The translations under genes were made by a program, and so were the position numbers. 64,000 bases of DNA from Bacillus sp. EB01. Its GTDB lineage: Bacteria; Bacillota; Bacilli; Bacillales; Cytobacillaceae. The notes under the pieces are model-generated. The model had not been told where the DNA came from and searched no databases. It saw only the letters and a list, made by a program, of their open reading frames with translations. Below, piece by piece: positions 52,186-62,184 of the stretch (the stretch's first letter is position 1; every line of letters begins with the position of its first letter). The DNA lies in assembly GCF_000613125.1 (NCBI RefSeq), contig NZ_HG964497.1:416823-480822 (forward strand), in the 5' to 3' direction.

Positions 52186-53703
52186 CTAGCTAAGGAAATC
52201 ACTAAATCCATTAAAATATTCATGCAGGAAGTCGAGCGCTACATTCGGAAGCAGCCCGAACAGTACGCTTCCAGCAACAGCTATCGCAATTGCAATAGAC
52301 AATACAACCGGAGTTTTTATAGCAGTTTCATCCTGGGCAGGCCGGAAAAACATCTGCGTTAAAATTCCGAAATAGTAAACATATGAAACCACTGTTGTGG
52401 CGATCATCACAGAAGCCAGTACATAATGCGGATTTACCGGGTCGACGAAGGTGCTCATAAATATATTCACCTTGCCAATGAAGCCTGCCGTTCCAGGGAA
52501 TCCCGCCAAGGAAAGAATCAGGATTCCAAAAGCAACAGCCAGAAGCGGAGCTCTCTTATAAAGACCCGCAAACTCCTTCGTGTCCGTTGTACCTCTTTTT
52601 TCAGTTATCAGCTGGATAACGGCAAACGCCCCAACGTTCATGAAAACATAAGCGAGCAGATAGAACCATACAGCATCAAACATGAAATAGCTTAAAGTAG
52701 AAAAGGCAACAAGCACATAACCTGCATGAGCGATACTTGAGTACGCAAACAGCCGTTTAATATTCCGCTGCCTTAGAGCAACGACGTTTCCAATAATCAT
52801 GGTTGCTCCTGCAAGGAAGGCAATATAATCCTGTAATTTTAACAGGAGCGGCATCGAGTTTGGCCCTTCGGAAGCAAGTACACCAAAAACAGATAGCATA
52901 ATCCTGATAATAATGATGAACCCAGCAGTTTTTGAAACGACGCTCAGGAATGCCGTTACTGGTGTTGGCGCGCCCTGATAAACATCAGGAGCCCACATAT
53001 GATATGGAGCAGCCGCAATTTTGAACGACAGCCCTATAAAAATCATAAAGAAGGCGATTCCAAGCAAATAGATATGCTGCGAATCTGCAGCCATTTGCAG
53101 GACTCCGGCTATTTCCCTTAAATTAGTTGAACCAGACAATCCATAAACATAGCTCATTCCGAATAAGGTGATTGCTGTTGCAATACTGCCATTGATGACG
53201 TATTTCATTGCCGATTCATTGGAGTCCAGCCGGTTCTTGCGCATCCCGGCCAGGATATAAGACGAAATGGAAAGCGTTTCAAGGCCAACGAAGAGGGTGA
53301 TTAAATCCCCGCTTGATGCCATAATCATCGACCCTAGAAGCGCTGTCAGGAATAGATAGAAAAACTCTCCCTTGTATTCCTCAAAACCATCCTTTGGGTT
53401 ATACTGTATAGCCAAAAGCATAACAAGTGCGGAACCGATTAACAGGATAAACTTAAATGCCTTGGCAAATGAATCCAGCCTGAAAGTATCAGCAAGGATT
53501 GATGTAACTGGTGCATCAATTAGCCCTGCGAGCGAAATGGTTGCAGATGCTATTGCCGCGATGGCTATCCAGCCAAATATCTTGCGGTCGTTCTCTTTTG
53601 GCATGAATAAATCAATAAGTGTCAGGAGTGCAGCGGTACCCAGGATAATAAACTCAGGCATCATTGCTCCCCATTCATATGATAGCAATTCATTGAGATC
53701 CAT
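52186..53703 (-). CDS. nuoN: NADH-quinone oxidoreductase subunit N
   Basis: 505 residues, about 14 membrane helices, an antiporter-like proton-pumping subunit. The family block FKIAAAPYHMWAPDVYQGAPTPVTAFLSVVSKTAGF with its lysine and the later RLFAYSSIAHAGY are present. It sits in the membrane arm next to NuoJ/K/A in known complexes. Last gene of the operon, six bases after nuoM, with GGGGGG upstream. Confidence 0.96.
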   Translation of the reverse strand: MDLNELLSYEWGAMMPEFIILGTAALLTLIDLFMPKENDRKIFGWIAIAAIASATISLAGLIDAPVTSILADTFRLDSFAKAFKFILLIGSALVMLLAIQYNPKDGFEEYKGEFFYLFLTALLGSMIMASSGDLITLFVGLETLSISSYILAGMRKNRLDSNESAMKYVINGSIATAITLFGMSYVYGLSGSTNLREIAGVLQMAADSQHIYLLGIAFFMIFIGLSFKIAAAPYHMWAPDVYQGAPTPVTAFLSVVSKTAGFIIIIRIMLSVFGVLASEGPNSMPLLLKLQDYIAFLAGATMIIGNVVALRQRNIKRLFAYSSIAHAGYVLVAFSTLSYFMFDAVWFYLLAYVFMNVGAFAVIQLITEKRGTTDTKEFAGLYKRAPLLAVAFGILILSLAGFPGTAGFIGKVNIFMSTFVDPVNPHYVLASVMIATTVVSYVYYFGILTQMFFRPAQDETAIKTPVVLSIAIAIAVAGSVLFGLLPNVALDFLHEYFNGFSDFLS

Positions 53704-53709
53704 AGTGCA

Positions 53710-55230
53710 TCAACCCCCCAGCCCAATCATGATAGTTTTAAGAGCCGATTGCAGCGGTGAGCCGAGTACACTTGGGAATACACCGATCAAGACAATCAGG
53801 AAAACCAGGGTCACTGCAGGTACAAATTCAACGCCCTTTAAATCAGAAACAGCCGTGAAATCCCGATGTGACTGCCCATAAGTCATGCCAAGGATGGCAC
53901 GCAGCAAGTACGCAGCAGTCATGATAATGCCGATACAACCAATCGCTGCCAGTATAGGCATTTCTTCAAACAAGCCCAGGAAAGCCATGAATTCGCTAAC
54001 GAAACCTGACATGCCAGGAAGGCCAAGCGACGCCATGCCAGCGGCAAGCAGAATTCCAGATGCAATCGGCATTCCCTTAGCTAGCCCGCCCATATTTCCG
54101 AGAAGCGATGTATCAAGCCGATCATAGAAGACCCCGACAAGGAAGAACAACAGTGCTGAAATCAACCCATGTGAGATTACCTGGAAAATAGCCCCCTGTA
54201 TACCTGCTTCATTCAGTGCAGCTAGGCCAATCAAGACAATTCCCATATGCGAAATGGAGGAGTAAGCAAGCACCATTTTGAAGTCTTTTTGAATGAATGC
54301 CAGAAAAGCACCATACAGAAGATTTACTACTCCAAGAATAGCGATAATTACAGACAGCTCCTTGAACTGTTCAGGGAAAATTCCGAGCCCGAAACGGATT
54401 AAACCAAAGGCTCCAATTTTCAACAGAATGCCCGAGTGAATCATGACAATTGCCGGTGGTGCTTGAACGTGTACTCTTAGCATCCAGCTGTGAAGAGGGA
54501 CAATCGGAAGCTTAATGCCAAAGGCAACTAATAGTGCAATCAATAATCCCATCTTGGCGCTTTCGGAAATCTCAGCAACCAATTCGGCATTAGGATTTGT
54601 CATGAGTTGCATGAGAATTTCAATGTTTGTAGTACCTGTCCTTGCGAAAAGGACCATAATAACAATCAGCAAAATGGCTGAACCCAACCCATTATAAATC
54701 AAGAAGCTGTATGCTGCCTTTTCTTTTTCAAAATAGCCCCATTTCCCTATCAGGAAGAACATTGGAATTAGAGTCATTTCAAAGAAAAGGAAGAAAAGAA
54801 TCAAATTTTGCGCTGTAAAGACACCTAACATGCCGAGTTCGAGCAGAAGGAACAGCATGTAATATCCTTTCAATTCCTTGTTTACCTTCCATGACGCAAG
54901 GGCTGCCAATGTTGCGACCACCGCTGTCAAAACGACCAAGAGCATGGAAAACCCGTCAATGGCGAGTTCATAGTAAACTGAAAAGAAATTCTCTTCCGAA
55001 GGACCGAATCCCCCGAATTGCAACCAGGGAGTTCTTACCGAAAAGTCGGCCAAGTCCTTGCCCCAAAGGTAATGCAAGTATGTCCCTATTCCAATAATTA
55101 GTGGAGGAATTGTAGCCAGCAGACCTACTATTTTAATCAGCTTCTCATTCGATTTCGCTATAAAGGCAAGAACTGCAATTCCCAATAGCGGGGAGAATAC
55201 GAGCAGTGAAAGAACAAACGATAGATCCAT
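53710..55230 (-). CDS. nuoM: NADH-quinone oxidoreductase subunit M
   Basis: 506 residues, 14 helices. Antiporter-like subunit with KLPIVPLHSWMLRVHVQAPPAIVMIHSGILLKIGAFGLIRF, which holds the conserved lysine and histidine of the proton channel, and MVLAYSSISHMGIVLIG. The start overlaps the nuoL stop by one base (TAATG), so translation is coupled. Confidence 0.96.
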   Translation of the reverse strand: MDLSFVLSLLVFSPLLGIAVLAFIAKSNEKLIKIVGLLATIPPLIIGIGTYLHYLWGKDLADFSVRTPWLQFGGFGPSEENFFSVYYELAIDGFSMLLVVLTAVVATLAALASWKVNKELKGYYMLFLLLELGMLGVFTAQNLILFFLFFEMTLIPMFFLIGKWGYFEKEKAAYSFLIYNGLGSAILLIVIMVLFARTGTTNIEILMQLMTNPNAELVAEISESAKMGLLIALLVAFGIKLPIVPLHSWMLRVHVQAPPAIVMIHSGILLKIGAFGLIRFGLGIFPEQFKELSVIIAILGVVNLLYGAFLAFIQKDFKMVLAYSSISHMGIVLIGLAALNEAGIQGAIFQVISHGLISALLFFLVGVFYDRLDTSLLGNMGGLAKGMPIASGILLAAGMASLGLPGMSGFVSEFMAFLGLFEEMPILAAIGCIGIIMTAAYLLRAILGMTYGQSHRDFTAVSDLKGVEFVPAVTLVFLIVLIGVFPSVLGSPLQSALKTIMIGLGG

Positions 55231-57095
55231 TACAAGTACCCTCCTGTCAGGGCAAAGATGACTGTCAGTACAGCAAGCCCGATGAAGGCAACAGCAGCAT
55301 ATGTCTGCACTTGTCCAGACTGGAGCTTGGAGCCAATTTTACCCAAAGCCTGGATTAAACCAGTTACGAGGCTTGCCAACCCTTCTACTAAGAAAATATC
55401 AAGATAGCGGAAGAAATGGCTGACGGCCTTCGTTGAATTAACGACGGACAGTTGATAAAACTCATCAATATAATATTTGTTATAGAGAATTGTATGAAGC
55501 ATAGGGGTACTGCTGCTAAACCAATCTCTCGAAATTGAACGCTTTCCGTACATGAGCCACGCAAGAAAAATCCCTGCAAGCGATACGAGCGTTGCAACCA
55601 CCATAATCCATGCCGGCCCTTCAATATGTCCATGGCCAAGAGCTTCTGTACCTTCAGTCAGCCAATCACCCAGGAATGCACCGAACCAAGGTGTATTAAC
55701 ATAACCTGCTACAACTGCGAGGATAGCAAGGATAATCATAGGTCCTGTCATCGTGCCAGGAGACTCGTGAACATTTTTTGTCTTGGAGCGAGATTCTCCC
55801 CAGAAAACCATAAAGAACAAACGGAACATGTAGAATGCTGTAAAGAATGCCGCAATCACTGCCAATAAGAACAGAATCGGATGCCCCGCTTCCCAGGCAG
55901 CAATCAGGATTTCATCTTTACTGAAAAAGCCCGAGAATAGTGGAACCCCGCTGATTGAAAGCGTTCCGATTAGGAACAGAGGTCCTGTGATTTTCAGTTT
56001 TTTCCAAAGACCGCCCATCTCTTCAATATTCTGTGTGTGGACAGCATGGATGACACTTCCTGCAGCAAGGAACAGGAGTGCCTTAAAAAATGCGTGTGTC
56101 ATCAAGTGAAAGACACCAGCCACATAACCTGCTGAACCAAGCGCAAGCATCATATAGCCAAGCTGGCTAACTGTCGAATATGCAAGCACCCTTTTGATAT
56201 CATTTTGGACCAGGCCGATGCTTGCGGCAAAAATTGCTGTAAATGCACCGATAACAGCGATAGTGAGCATAGCCGTTTCACTGGCATTAAACAGTGGGAA
56301 CAAAGCTGCAACGAGATACACACCAGCCGCAACCATTGTGGCTGCATGAATCAATGCAGATACAGGAGTTGGACCTTCCATCGCATCCGGAAGCCATGTG
56401 TGGAGTGGGAACTGACCTGATTTTCCCATTGCTCCAACGAAAATTAGAATTGCAATTAAAGTCAGCATCCCGGCTGTAATAGCTCCGCTTTCTACTACTG
56501 CAAAAATTTCATCGTATTCAAAGCTGCCAGTTTCCCAGAATAATAGAATCATACCGATCAACAGACCAACATCGCCTATCCTGGTCATAATGAAGGCCTT
56601 TTTGGCAGCTGCTTTCGCTTCCTCCTTAAAGAAGTAAAAGCCAATTAACAAGAATGAACCCAGGCCTACTAACTCCCAGAAGAAGTAGGTTTGCAGGAGG
56701 TTCGGCGAAATAACAAGGCCCAGCATGGCAAATGTAAACAAGCCAAGGTAGGCATAGAAAACTGGAATTCGCTCATCGCCGTGCATGTATCCCTTTGAAT
56801 AAATATGTACGAGACAGCTAACGAGCGACACAATAAGCAGCATCAATGCATTCAGTTGGTTCACTTCAAATCCCGCTGTTAATTGAATATTATCCCCTAT
56901 TGTAAGCCAGGTTGCCTCCGATTTATATGTAGGCTCCGTAAACCGTTCAAAGAGGACAAGTAAAGACATGGCAAGCGTTGCCAGAGTCAGCCCAATCCCT
57001 ACATAGGCGCTTGTCTCTTTAAGACGTTTTCCGAATAGAAGAAGAATCAAAAATGATAAAAGCGGGAAAAGCGGTATGATCCATGCATTTTCCAT
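55230..57095 (-). CDS. nuoL: NADH-quinone oxidoreductase subunit L
   Basis: 621 residues from ATG 57095 (AAGGGGA upstream; an in-frame TTG at 57098 is possible). Antiporter-like subunit with KSGQFPLHTWLPDAMEGPTPVSALIHAATMVAAGVYL and DIKRVLAYSTVSQLGYMMLALG, plus a C-terminal extension that in complex I carries the long lateral helix. It is separated from nuoK by about 0.5 kb of repetitive DNA, so its expression may depend on read-through or an unseen promoter. Confidence 0.96.
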   Translation of the reverse strand: MENAWIIPLFPLLSFLILLLFGKRLKETSAYVGIGLTLATLAMSLLVLFERFTEPTYKSEATWLTIGDNIQLTAGFEVNQLNALMLLIVSLVSCLVHIYSKGYMHGDERIPVFYAYLGLFTFAMLGLVISPNLLQTYFFWELVGLGSFLLIGFYFFKEEAKAAAKKAFIMTRIGDVGLLIGMILLFWETGSFEYDEIFAVVESGAITAGMLTLIAILIFVGAMGKSGQFPLHTWLPDAMEGPTPVSALIHAATMVAAGVYLVAALFPLFNASETAMLTIAVIGAFTAIFAASIGLVQNDIKRVLAYSTVSQLGYMMLALGSAGYVAGVFHLMTHAFFKALLFLAAGSVIHAVHTQNIEEMGGLWKKLKITGPLFLIGTLSISGVPLFSGFFSKDEILIAAWEAGHPILFLLAVIAAFFTAFYMFRLFFMVFWGESRSKTKNVHESPGTMTGPMIILAILAVVAGYVNTPWFGAFLGDWLTEGTEALGHGHIEGPAWIMVVATLVSLAGIFLAWLMYGKRSISRDWFSSSTPMLHTILYNKYYIDEFYQLSVVNSTKAVSHFFRYLDIFLVEGLASLVTGLIQALGKIGSKLQSGQVQTYAAVAFIGLAVLTVIFALTGGYL

Positions 57096-57169
57096 CAATA
57101 CACTATCCCCTTTTTAAACGCGCGTTCATTTAGCAATAGTCTCTGTCAGCGCGCCTGATTGAGCCTGTT

Positions 57170-57616
57170 TAAAGGCTCCCGCAGGAATGGCCCTGCGTTT
57201 ACTTTCGCCATTTGGCACCCGGGTACCCTCTGGCATTCATGTGCTTAAGCGGACACGGGCGCCTTCGCTTTTAGTTTTATCCAGCTGCAGCGCCCAGCGT
57301 CTAGTGTCCTTCGGTCCCCTCACTACGATAAGTCAACATCGATTCACTTCGTTCATCGTGTTTCCTATATCTCATGTCGAGGCCCTCCACAAGGAATGCT
57401 TCGGCAGCATAAGCATCGCACGAAGGAAAAGCGATAGCTTTTTCGAGGAGGCCATACGCCGCTTAACGGGCGCTTCCGCTTTTAGTTTTATCTAGCTTCA
57501 GCGCCGAGCCCCTCGATGTCGCTTCGGTCCCTCAGTGGAAGTCAAAGAACGACTTCCTCTTCTGGCCCTCCAGCGCTTGTCGGGGCTAATCACAGCGCTT
57601 CCGCTTTTAGTTTTTC
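57170..57616 (-). repeat. Repetitive element inserted between nuoK and nuoL (family A relative, inverted)
   Basis: Three copies of a GGGCGCTTCCGCTTTTAGTT-type motif (starting near 57257, 57468 and 57594) frame two longer segments. The segment 57385-57424 is the complement of 41420-41459 (39 of 40 bases), and CACTACGATAAGTCA mirrors TGACTTATCGTAG at 41 kb. The right end of the element supplies the last codons and stop of nuoK. Confidence 0.8.
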
Positions 57617-57924
57617 AGTGTGTCCATTTCGTCTACATTGACTGTTTTCTTATTTCTGTATAGAGAGATGAGGATCGCAAGCCCTACAGCAACCTCAGCC
57701 GCTGCGACCGCCATTGCAAACAAGGCGAAAATCTGCCCGTCAATGGAAGGGGTCATTCCATATTTGCTGAAAGTCACAAGATTAATATTGACTGCATTCA
57801 GCATTAGTTCTATCGAAATAAGCACAATAATCGTATTTCTTTTTGTGAGGGCCCCGAACAATCCAATGCTAAATAAAATCAAGGCTAAAGCAAGGAAGGC
57901 AGATGCCGGTACTCCGGAACTCAT
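57607..57924 (-). CDS. nuoK: NADH-quinone oxidoreductase subunit K
   Basis: 105 residues, three membrane helices. [32 protein letters not shown] and the two membrane glutamates (ELMLNAV and [11 protein letters not shown]) needed for proton transfer are present. The final Lys-Asn and stop codon fall in a motif (AAAACTAAAAGCG on the minus strand) that belongs to the repeat element just downstream. It starts one base after the nuoJ stop. Confidence 0.95.
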   Translation of the reverse strand: MSSGVPASAFLALALILFSIGLFGALTKRNTIIVLISIELMLNAVNINLVTFSKYGMTPSIDGQIFALFAMAVAAAEVAVGLAILISLYRNKKTVNVDEMDTLKN

Positions 57925-57925
57925 T

Positions 57926-58435
57926 TTATTCGCCCTCCTTGTTATCTTTTTTCGCGAGGATAATTGCTCCGACTAGTGCAACTAGCAAGACAACCGAAAC
58001 GAGTTCAAACGGAATAATGAATCTAGAATAAAGCGCCATTCCAATTTGTTCGGTATTGTTTTCGTGGAGTGCAATTGGGCCTGGGTTTAAGTCAAGGTTA
58101 TAGATGCCCGCATATACCACAGCTGCAAACGCCGCTACTCCCAAAAAGACAAGGATATTACGCCAGCTCCCTGTTTGGTGCTCACTGTCAAGGTCATGCC
58201 GGGTAAGCATTATTCCAAAAAGCATGATGATGGTAATGGCACCGGAATAAACAAGTACTTGCACAGCAGCGATGAACTCAGCCGAAAGCAGAATATATAT
58301 TCCCGCAATGCTGACAAATGTAAAGACGAGAGCGACTACCATATGGACGACATTGTTCAGGTTCAATAAGAGGACGCCACCGATAACTGCCACTAACGCC
58401 AGCCCCATAAAGGCAAGAAATTCTCCTGAAATCAT
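57926..58435 (-). CDS. nuoJ: NADH-quinone oxidoreductase subunit J
   Basis: 169 residues, five membrane helices, with [49 protein letters not shown] typical of NuoJ, whose third helix rotates during turnover. The start overlaps the nuoI stop (ATGA). Confidence 0.95.
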   Translation of the reverse strand: MISGEFLAFMGLALVAVIGGVLLLNLNNVVHMVVALVFTFVSIAGIYILLSAEFIAAVQVLVYSGAITIIMLFGIMLTRHDLDSEHQTGSWRNILVFLGVAAFAAVVYAGIYNLDLNPGPIALHENNTEQIGMALYSRFIIPFELVSVVLLVALVGAIILAKKDNKEGE

Positions 58436-58851
58436 GGCTTATTCACCTTCCGAACATTCTCGTCATTTTCATCCAGCCATTCAAGATTTTTAAAAAGGAA
58501 ATCGCGGCTGTATTCGGCCAGCTCAAAATTATTAGTCATGATAATGGCTTCGGTTGGACATACCTCTGTGCATAGGTCGCAGAGGATACATATTTCGAAG
58601 TTGATGTCGTACGTATCAATGACTTTTCCCTTTTTGGTTGGATCTGGATGCTTTTTCCCTGTCAATTGAATGCAATCTGTCGGGCATATATTGGCACATT
58701 GATTGCAGACGATGCATTTTTCCGGATAAAACTTTTGAATTCCCCTGAACCGGTCAGGCAATGGCAGCGGTTCATTAGGATAATCGTACGTGACCTTTTC
58801 TCTGGTCAGGTTTTTCAGGGTATATTTTAAGCCTTTTGCCAATCCAAGCAT
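58432..58851 (-). CDS. nuoI: NADH-quinone oxidoreductase subunit I
   Basis: 139 residues, AAAGGGGTG five bases before the ATG. Two ferredoxin-type [4Fe-4S] motifs: CIVCNQCANICPTDC and CILCDLCTEVCPTEA, which carry clusters N6a and N6b that pass electrons toward N2 in NuoB. The second motif belongs to the peripheral arm, which here lacks NuoE, F and G. Confidence 0.96.
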   Translation of the reverse strand: MLGLAKGLKYTLKNLTREKVTYDYPNEPLPLPDRFRGIQKFYPEKCIVCNQCANICPTDCIQLTGKKHPDPTKKGKVIDTYDINFEICILCDLCTEVCPTEAIIMTNNFELAEYSRDFLFKNLEWLDENDENVRKVNKP

Positions 58852-58930
58852 GTTTTCACCCCTTTAATTCAATCATGTAATAGCAAGCCAACTGATGCAC
58901 TTTTGGTCTCAATTGTATGTTTCTATCTTT

Positions 58931-59941
58931 CTAGAAAAGTTCAAAAAGTTCTTTAATAAGCGCAGTAAGGAACACGTTTGCCAGCGCAACTGGCAGAAGA
59001 ACCTTCCATCCAAATTCCATTAATTTATCGGCACGGAAACGAGGGAATGTTGACCTGAACCAGATTAGGATAAAGATTATTAAACTGAATTTAAGTGAAA
59101 ACCAGACTGCCCCCGGAATGAAATCAAGAATAGCTAACGGCGGTAACCAGCCTCCAAGGAACAAAACTGTTGTAAGAGCTGCCATTCCAAACATATACAC
59201 ATATTCCGCCAGCATGAAAAATGCCCATCGGAATCCTGAGTATTCAACATGGAAGCCGGCAATAATTTCGGATTCCCCTTCTGGAAGGTCGAACGGAACG
59301 CGATTCAATTCTGCAACGGATGCTATTAGGAAGACAATAAATGCGATTGGCTGAAGTATGATATACCAGCCATTTCTCTGAGCATCCACTATATCGTTCA
59401 TGTTCAGGCTGCCAGTAAGGAGGACGATGCCAAGAACTGACATGACAAGCGGGATTTCATAGGAAATCATCTGGGCTGCTGCCCTCATCCCGCCAAGCAG
59501 GGCATATTTGTTATTGGATGCCCATCCGCCGATGAGGACACCAAAAGTAGTCAAACCGGATACAGCTATATAATAGAGAAGCCCGACGCCGATGTCGGCG
59601 AACTGAAATGCATCTGTAAACGGTATTGCCGCAAGGACCATGAAAGACGGAGCGAATGCGATGACAGGAGCCAATATAAATAGAGGCCTGTCTGCCGCCT
59701 TCGGAATAATGTCTTCCTTAAGTAAAAGCTTTAGTACGTCAGCTACTGTCTGGAGCAAGCCCCATCGTCCGCCAACCTGATTTGGGCCATGGCGCATTTG
59801 CATGAACCCCATGACTTTCCGTTCTGCAAGAATTCCATATGTTACGAAGCCGAGGACAACTAGCAGGAACACTGTTGTCAGAAGGAAAAAGATCGAAAAG
59901 TTGGCAAGTCCCGGTGTCGAGGTAAGCAAATTTTGTATCAT
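58931..59941 (-). CDS. nuoH: NADH-quinone oxidoreductase subunit H
   Basis: 336 residues, eight helices. AERKVMGFMQMRHGPNQVGGRWGLLQTVADVLKLLLKED and EIPLVMSVLG and LNRVPFDLPEGESEIIAGFHVEYSG match the subunit that forms most of the quinone tunnel. Its start overlaps the nuoD stop by one base (TAATG). Confidence 0.96.
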   Translation of the reverse strand: MIQNLLTSTPGLANFSIFFLLTTVFLLVVLGFVTYGILAERKVMGFMQMRHGPNQVGGRWGLLQTVADVLKLLLKEDIIPKAADRPLFILAPVIAFAPSFMVLAAIPFTDAFQFADIGVGLLYYIAVSGLTTFGVLIGGWASNNKYALLGGMRAAAQMISYEIPLVMSVLGIVLLTGSLNMNDIVDAQRNGWYIILQPIAFIVFLIASVAELNRVPFDLPEGESEIIAGFHVEYSGFRWAFFMLAEYVYMFGMAALTTVLFLGGWLPPLAILDFIPGAVWFSLKFSLIIFILIWFRSTFPRFRADKLMEFGWKVLLPVALANVFLTALIKELFELF

Positions 59942-61041
59942 TATCCATCCACCTCCCCGAGGACAATATCAATAGCCCCCAGAATCGCAATCATATTCGC
60001 CATATTTTCACCGATCAGGAGCTTCGGTAAAATTTGGAGGTTATAGAAAGATGGCCTCCTGAACTTTAGGCGGTAAGGCTCCTTTTTCCCATCGCTCGCA
60101 ATATAGCAGCCAATCTCTCCACGCGGCGATTCAATTCTGACATAAGCTTCCCCCTTCGGCGCCTTGATGATTTTCGGCACTTTGGCGAGGATCTCTCCTT
60201 CTTGTGGAAATTGTTCACAAGCCTGTTCAAGGATTTTCAAGGATTCCTCGATTTCCCTGGTGCGGACGTGGTAACGTGCCCACGCATCTCCGCCCTCCTC
60301 GGTTATAACATCAAAATTAAAACGGTTGTAAATTGAGTACGGTTCATCTTTGCGCAAATCATATTTAACACCAGTGCAACGAAGGTTTGGCCCTGTCAAC
60401 GAATACTGAATTGCAGTTTCCTTTGAGTAACGGCCGACCCCTTTAACCCTGTTCATGAAAATTTCATTGCCGGTAACAAGCTGATGATAGCCTTTAAGCT
60501 GTTCTCTCATATAGGGAATGAACTCCTGGACTTTTTCAATCCAGCCTTCAGGCGCATCCCATTTGACTCCGCCAACACGCATGTAATTAAACGTCAGACG
60601 CCCGCCGGAGAGTTCATTCAGCATATTGATAATCATTTCACGTTCTCTGAATGCATAAATGAATGGGCTTGTGGCTCCCAAGTCAAGCAAATACGTTCCC
60701 CACCATACAAGGTGGCTGGCGACCCGGTTAAGCTCCATTGCGATAACCCGAAGGAAGTCAGCCCGTTCAGGTACCTGAATGCCCATCATCGTTTCAACAG
60801 CATGGCAGATAACATAGTTATTGGTCATCGAGGAAATGTAATCCATCCGGTCTGTATAAGGAATGATTTGGGTATATTGCAGATTTTCAGCAATCTTTTC
60901 TGTCCCGCGATGCAGATAGCCAATGACCGGCTGTGCATCCGTAATGATTTCCCCATCAATCTTTACAACAAGCCGGAAAACACCATGGGTACTAGGATGC
61001 TGAGGCCCTACATTCAGCAGCATTTCTTCAGTTCGTATCAT
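59941..61041 (-). CDS. nuoD: NADH-quinone oxidoreductase subunit D
   Basis: 366 residues, GGAGGTG just upstream. The 49-kDa-type block NVGPQHPSTHGVFRLVVKIDGE, with the quinone-contacting His in HPSTHG, and YTDRMDYISSMTNNY are present, plus the C-terminal RIESPRGEIGCYIASDG and DIVLGEVDG. It lines the quinone site with NuoB. Ordinary length for the family. Confidence 0.97.
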   Translation of the reverse strand: MIRTEEMLLNVGPQHPSTHGVFRLVVKIDGEIITDAQPVIGYLHRGTEKIAENLQYTQIIPYTDRMDYISSMTNNYVICHAVETMMGIQVPERADFLRVIAMELNRVASHLVWWGTYLLDLGATSPFIYAFREREMIINMLNELSGGRLTFNYMRVGGVKWDAPEGWIEKVQEFIPYMREQLKGYHQLVTGNEIFMNRVKGVGRYSKETAIQYSLTGPNLRCTGVKYDLRKDEPYSIYNRFNFDVITEEGGDAWARYHVRTREIEESLKILEQACEQFPQEGEILAKVPKIIKAPKGEAYVRIESPRGEIGCYIASDGKKEPYRLKFRRPSFYNLQILPKLLIGENMANMIAILGAIDIVLGEVDG

Positions 61042-61044
61042 AGG

Positions 61045-62181
61045 TTACACCTCCACGTCGTACTGCTCGTAGTCTTTTCTAAGTGGATGGCCTACCCAAT
61101 CATCTCCCAGGAGAATCCGATGCAGTTTCGGATGCCCTGTAAATGTAATCCCCAGCAAATCGTATGCTTCACATTCTGGCCAGTTTGCACCTGCCCATAA
61201 TGGGTGCAGGGATTCGATTGTTGGCTCGTCACGATTAATCTTAACTTTCAGTGCCACAGATTGGCGATTTTTGTATGAGTACAAATGAACATATAGTTCC
61301 ATATGTGTTTCAAAGTCGGCCCCATGCAACTCCGATAAATAATCAAAGCTAAGCTGTTCATTGAATTTAAGGAATTGCGCAACCTTGAAGTAGGTATCCG
61401 GTTTGGCAACAAGGGTTGGAACATCCTTTGAAAGTTTATTAATATAGGAATCTTCCAGAACATGGGCTCCAAGGTTCTCCTCAATTACCTTTACATACTT
61501 ATCAAGATAAGGTTTATTAGGGGATGGAGCTGCTTGTGCCGCTTCTTCCTTTTCTCCACCGCTTTTGGCTGATGCTGCAGCGCGTTCCTTGGCAGCCGCC
61601 GCGGCTTTCGCTTTCGCCGCTGCAATCGCTTTCGCTTTCTCATCAGCACCATCAGGTTCTGCTGCACCTGTGCCGGCTTGTTTCGCTTGTGCTGCAGCCT
61701 TTGCCTTTGCCGCTGCTGCCGCCTTTGCTTTCGCTGCTGCAATTGCCTTTGCTTTTTCATCACCTGCTGCAGCGTCGGTTCCATCACTGCCAGCCTGCTT
61801 TGCTTGTGCTGCTGCTTTTGCCTTTGCTGCTGCGGCTGCCTTCTTCTTGGCTAAATCCTGGTCATCACTTTGCACTGGTTCTGCGTCTGGTTTTGGCTGT
61901 GCTCCTTGAGTAAGCTCATTGCCGGTTCCAGCTTCCCGTCTTTGTTTTGCTAATGCTGCCGCCTTTGCCTTTGCAGCGGCCGCTGCTTTCTTTTTTTCCA
62001 ATTCCGAATCAGCAGATTTTGATTCTGGTTTTTCAGTTTTTGCTGGAGGTTCATTATGTACAGGCACATCGGTCCCGGAGGCCTCCTGTGCTGCTTTTGC
62101 CGCCCGCTTTGCGGCAGCTGCGGCCTTTGCCTTCTCGACCGCTTCCTTTTTTAATTGTTCGAGATCCTTCTCACCGCTCAT
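61045..62181 (-). CDS. nuoC: NADH-quinone oxidoreductase subunit C with long Ala/Lys-rich N-terminal extension
   Basis: 378 residues, AAGGTGA eight bases before the ATG. The 30-kDa core occupies about residues 225-378 (PYLDKYVKVIEENLG to HPLRKDYEQYDVEV, with EREAYDL-type block ECEAYDLLGITFTGHP). The first 225 residues are an unusual low-complexity region of repeated KAKAAAAAKAKAAAQAKQAG-like units, highly basic and helical, ending in a Pro/Ser linker. Typical NuoC proteins lack such an extension. It could contact the membrane, nucleic acid or partner proteins in place of the missing NADH module, but that is speculation. Confidence 0.93.
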   Translation of the reverse strand: MSGEKDLEQLKKEAVEKAKAAAAAKRAAKAAQEASGTDVPVHNEPPAKTEKPESKSADSELEKKKAAAAAKAKAAALAKQRREAGTGNELTQGAQPKPDAEPVQSDDQDLAKKKAAAAAKAKAAAQAKQAGSDGTDAAAGDEKAKAIAAAKAKAAAAAKAKAAAQAKQAGTGAAEPDGADEKAKAIAAAKAKAAAAAKERAAASAKSGGEKEEAAQAAPSPNKPYLDKYVKVIEENLGAHVLEDSYINKLSKDVPTLVAKPDTYFKVAQFLKFNEQLSFDYLSELHGADFETHMELYVHLYSYKNRQSVALKVKINRDEPTIESLHPLWAGANWPECEAYDLLGITFTGHPKLHRILLGDDWVGHPLRKDYEQYDVEV

Positions 62182-62184
62182 CGG

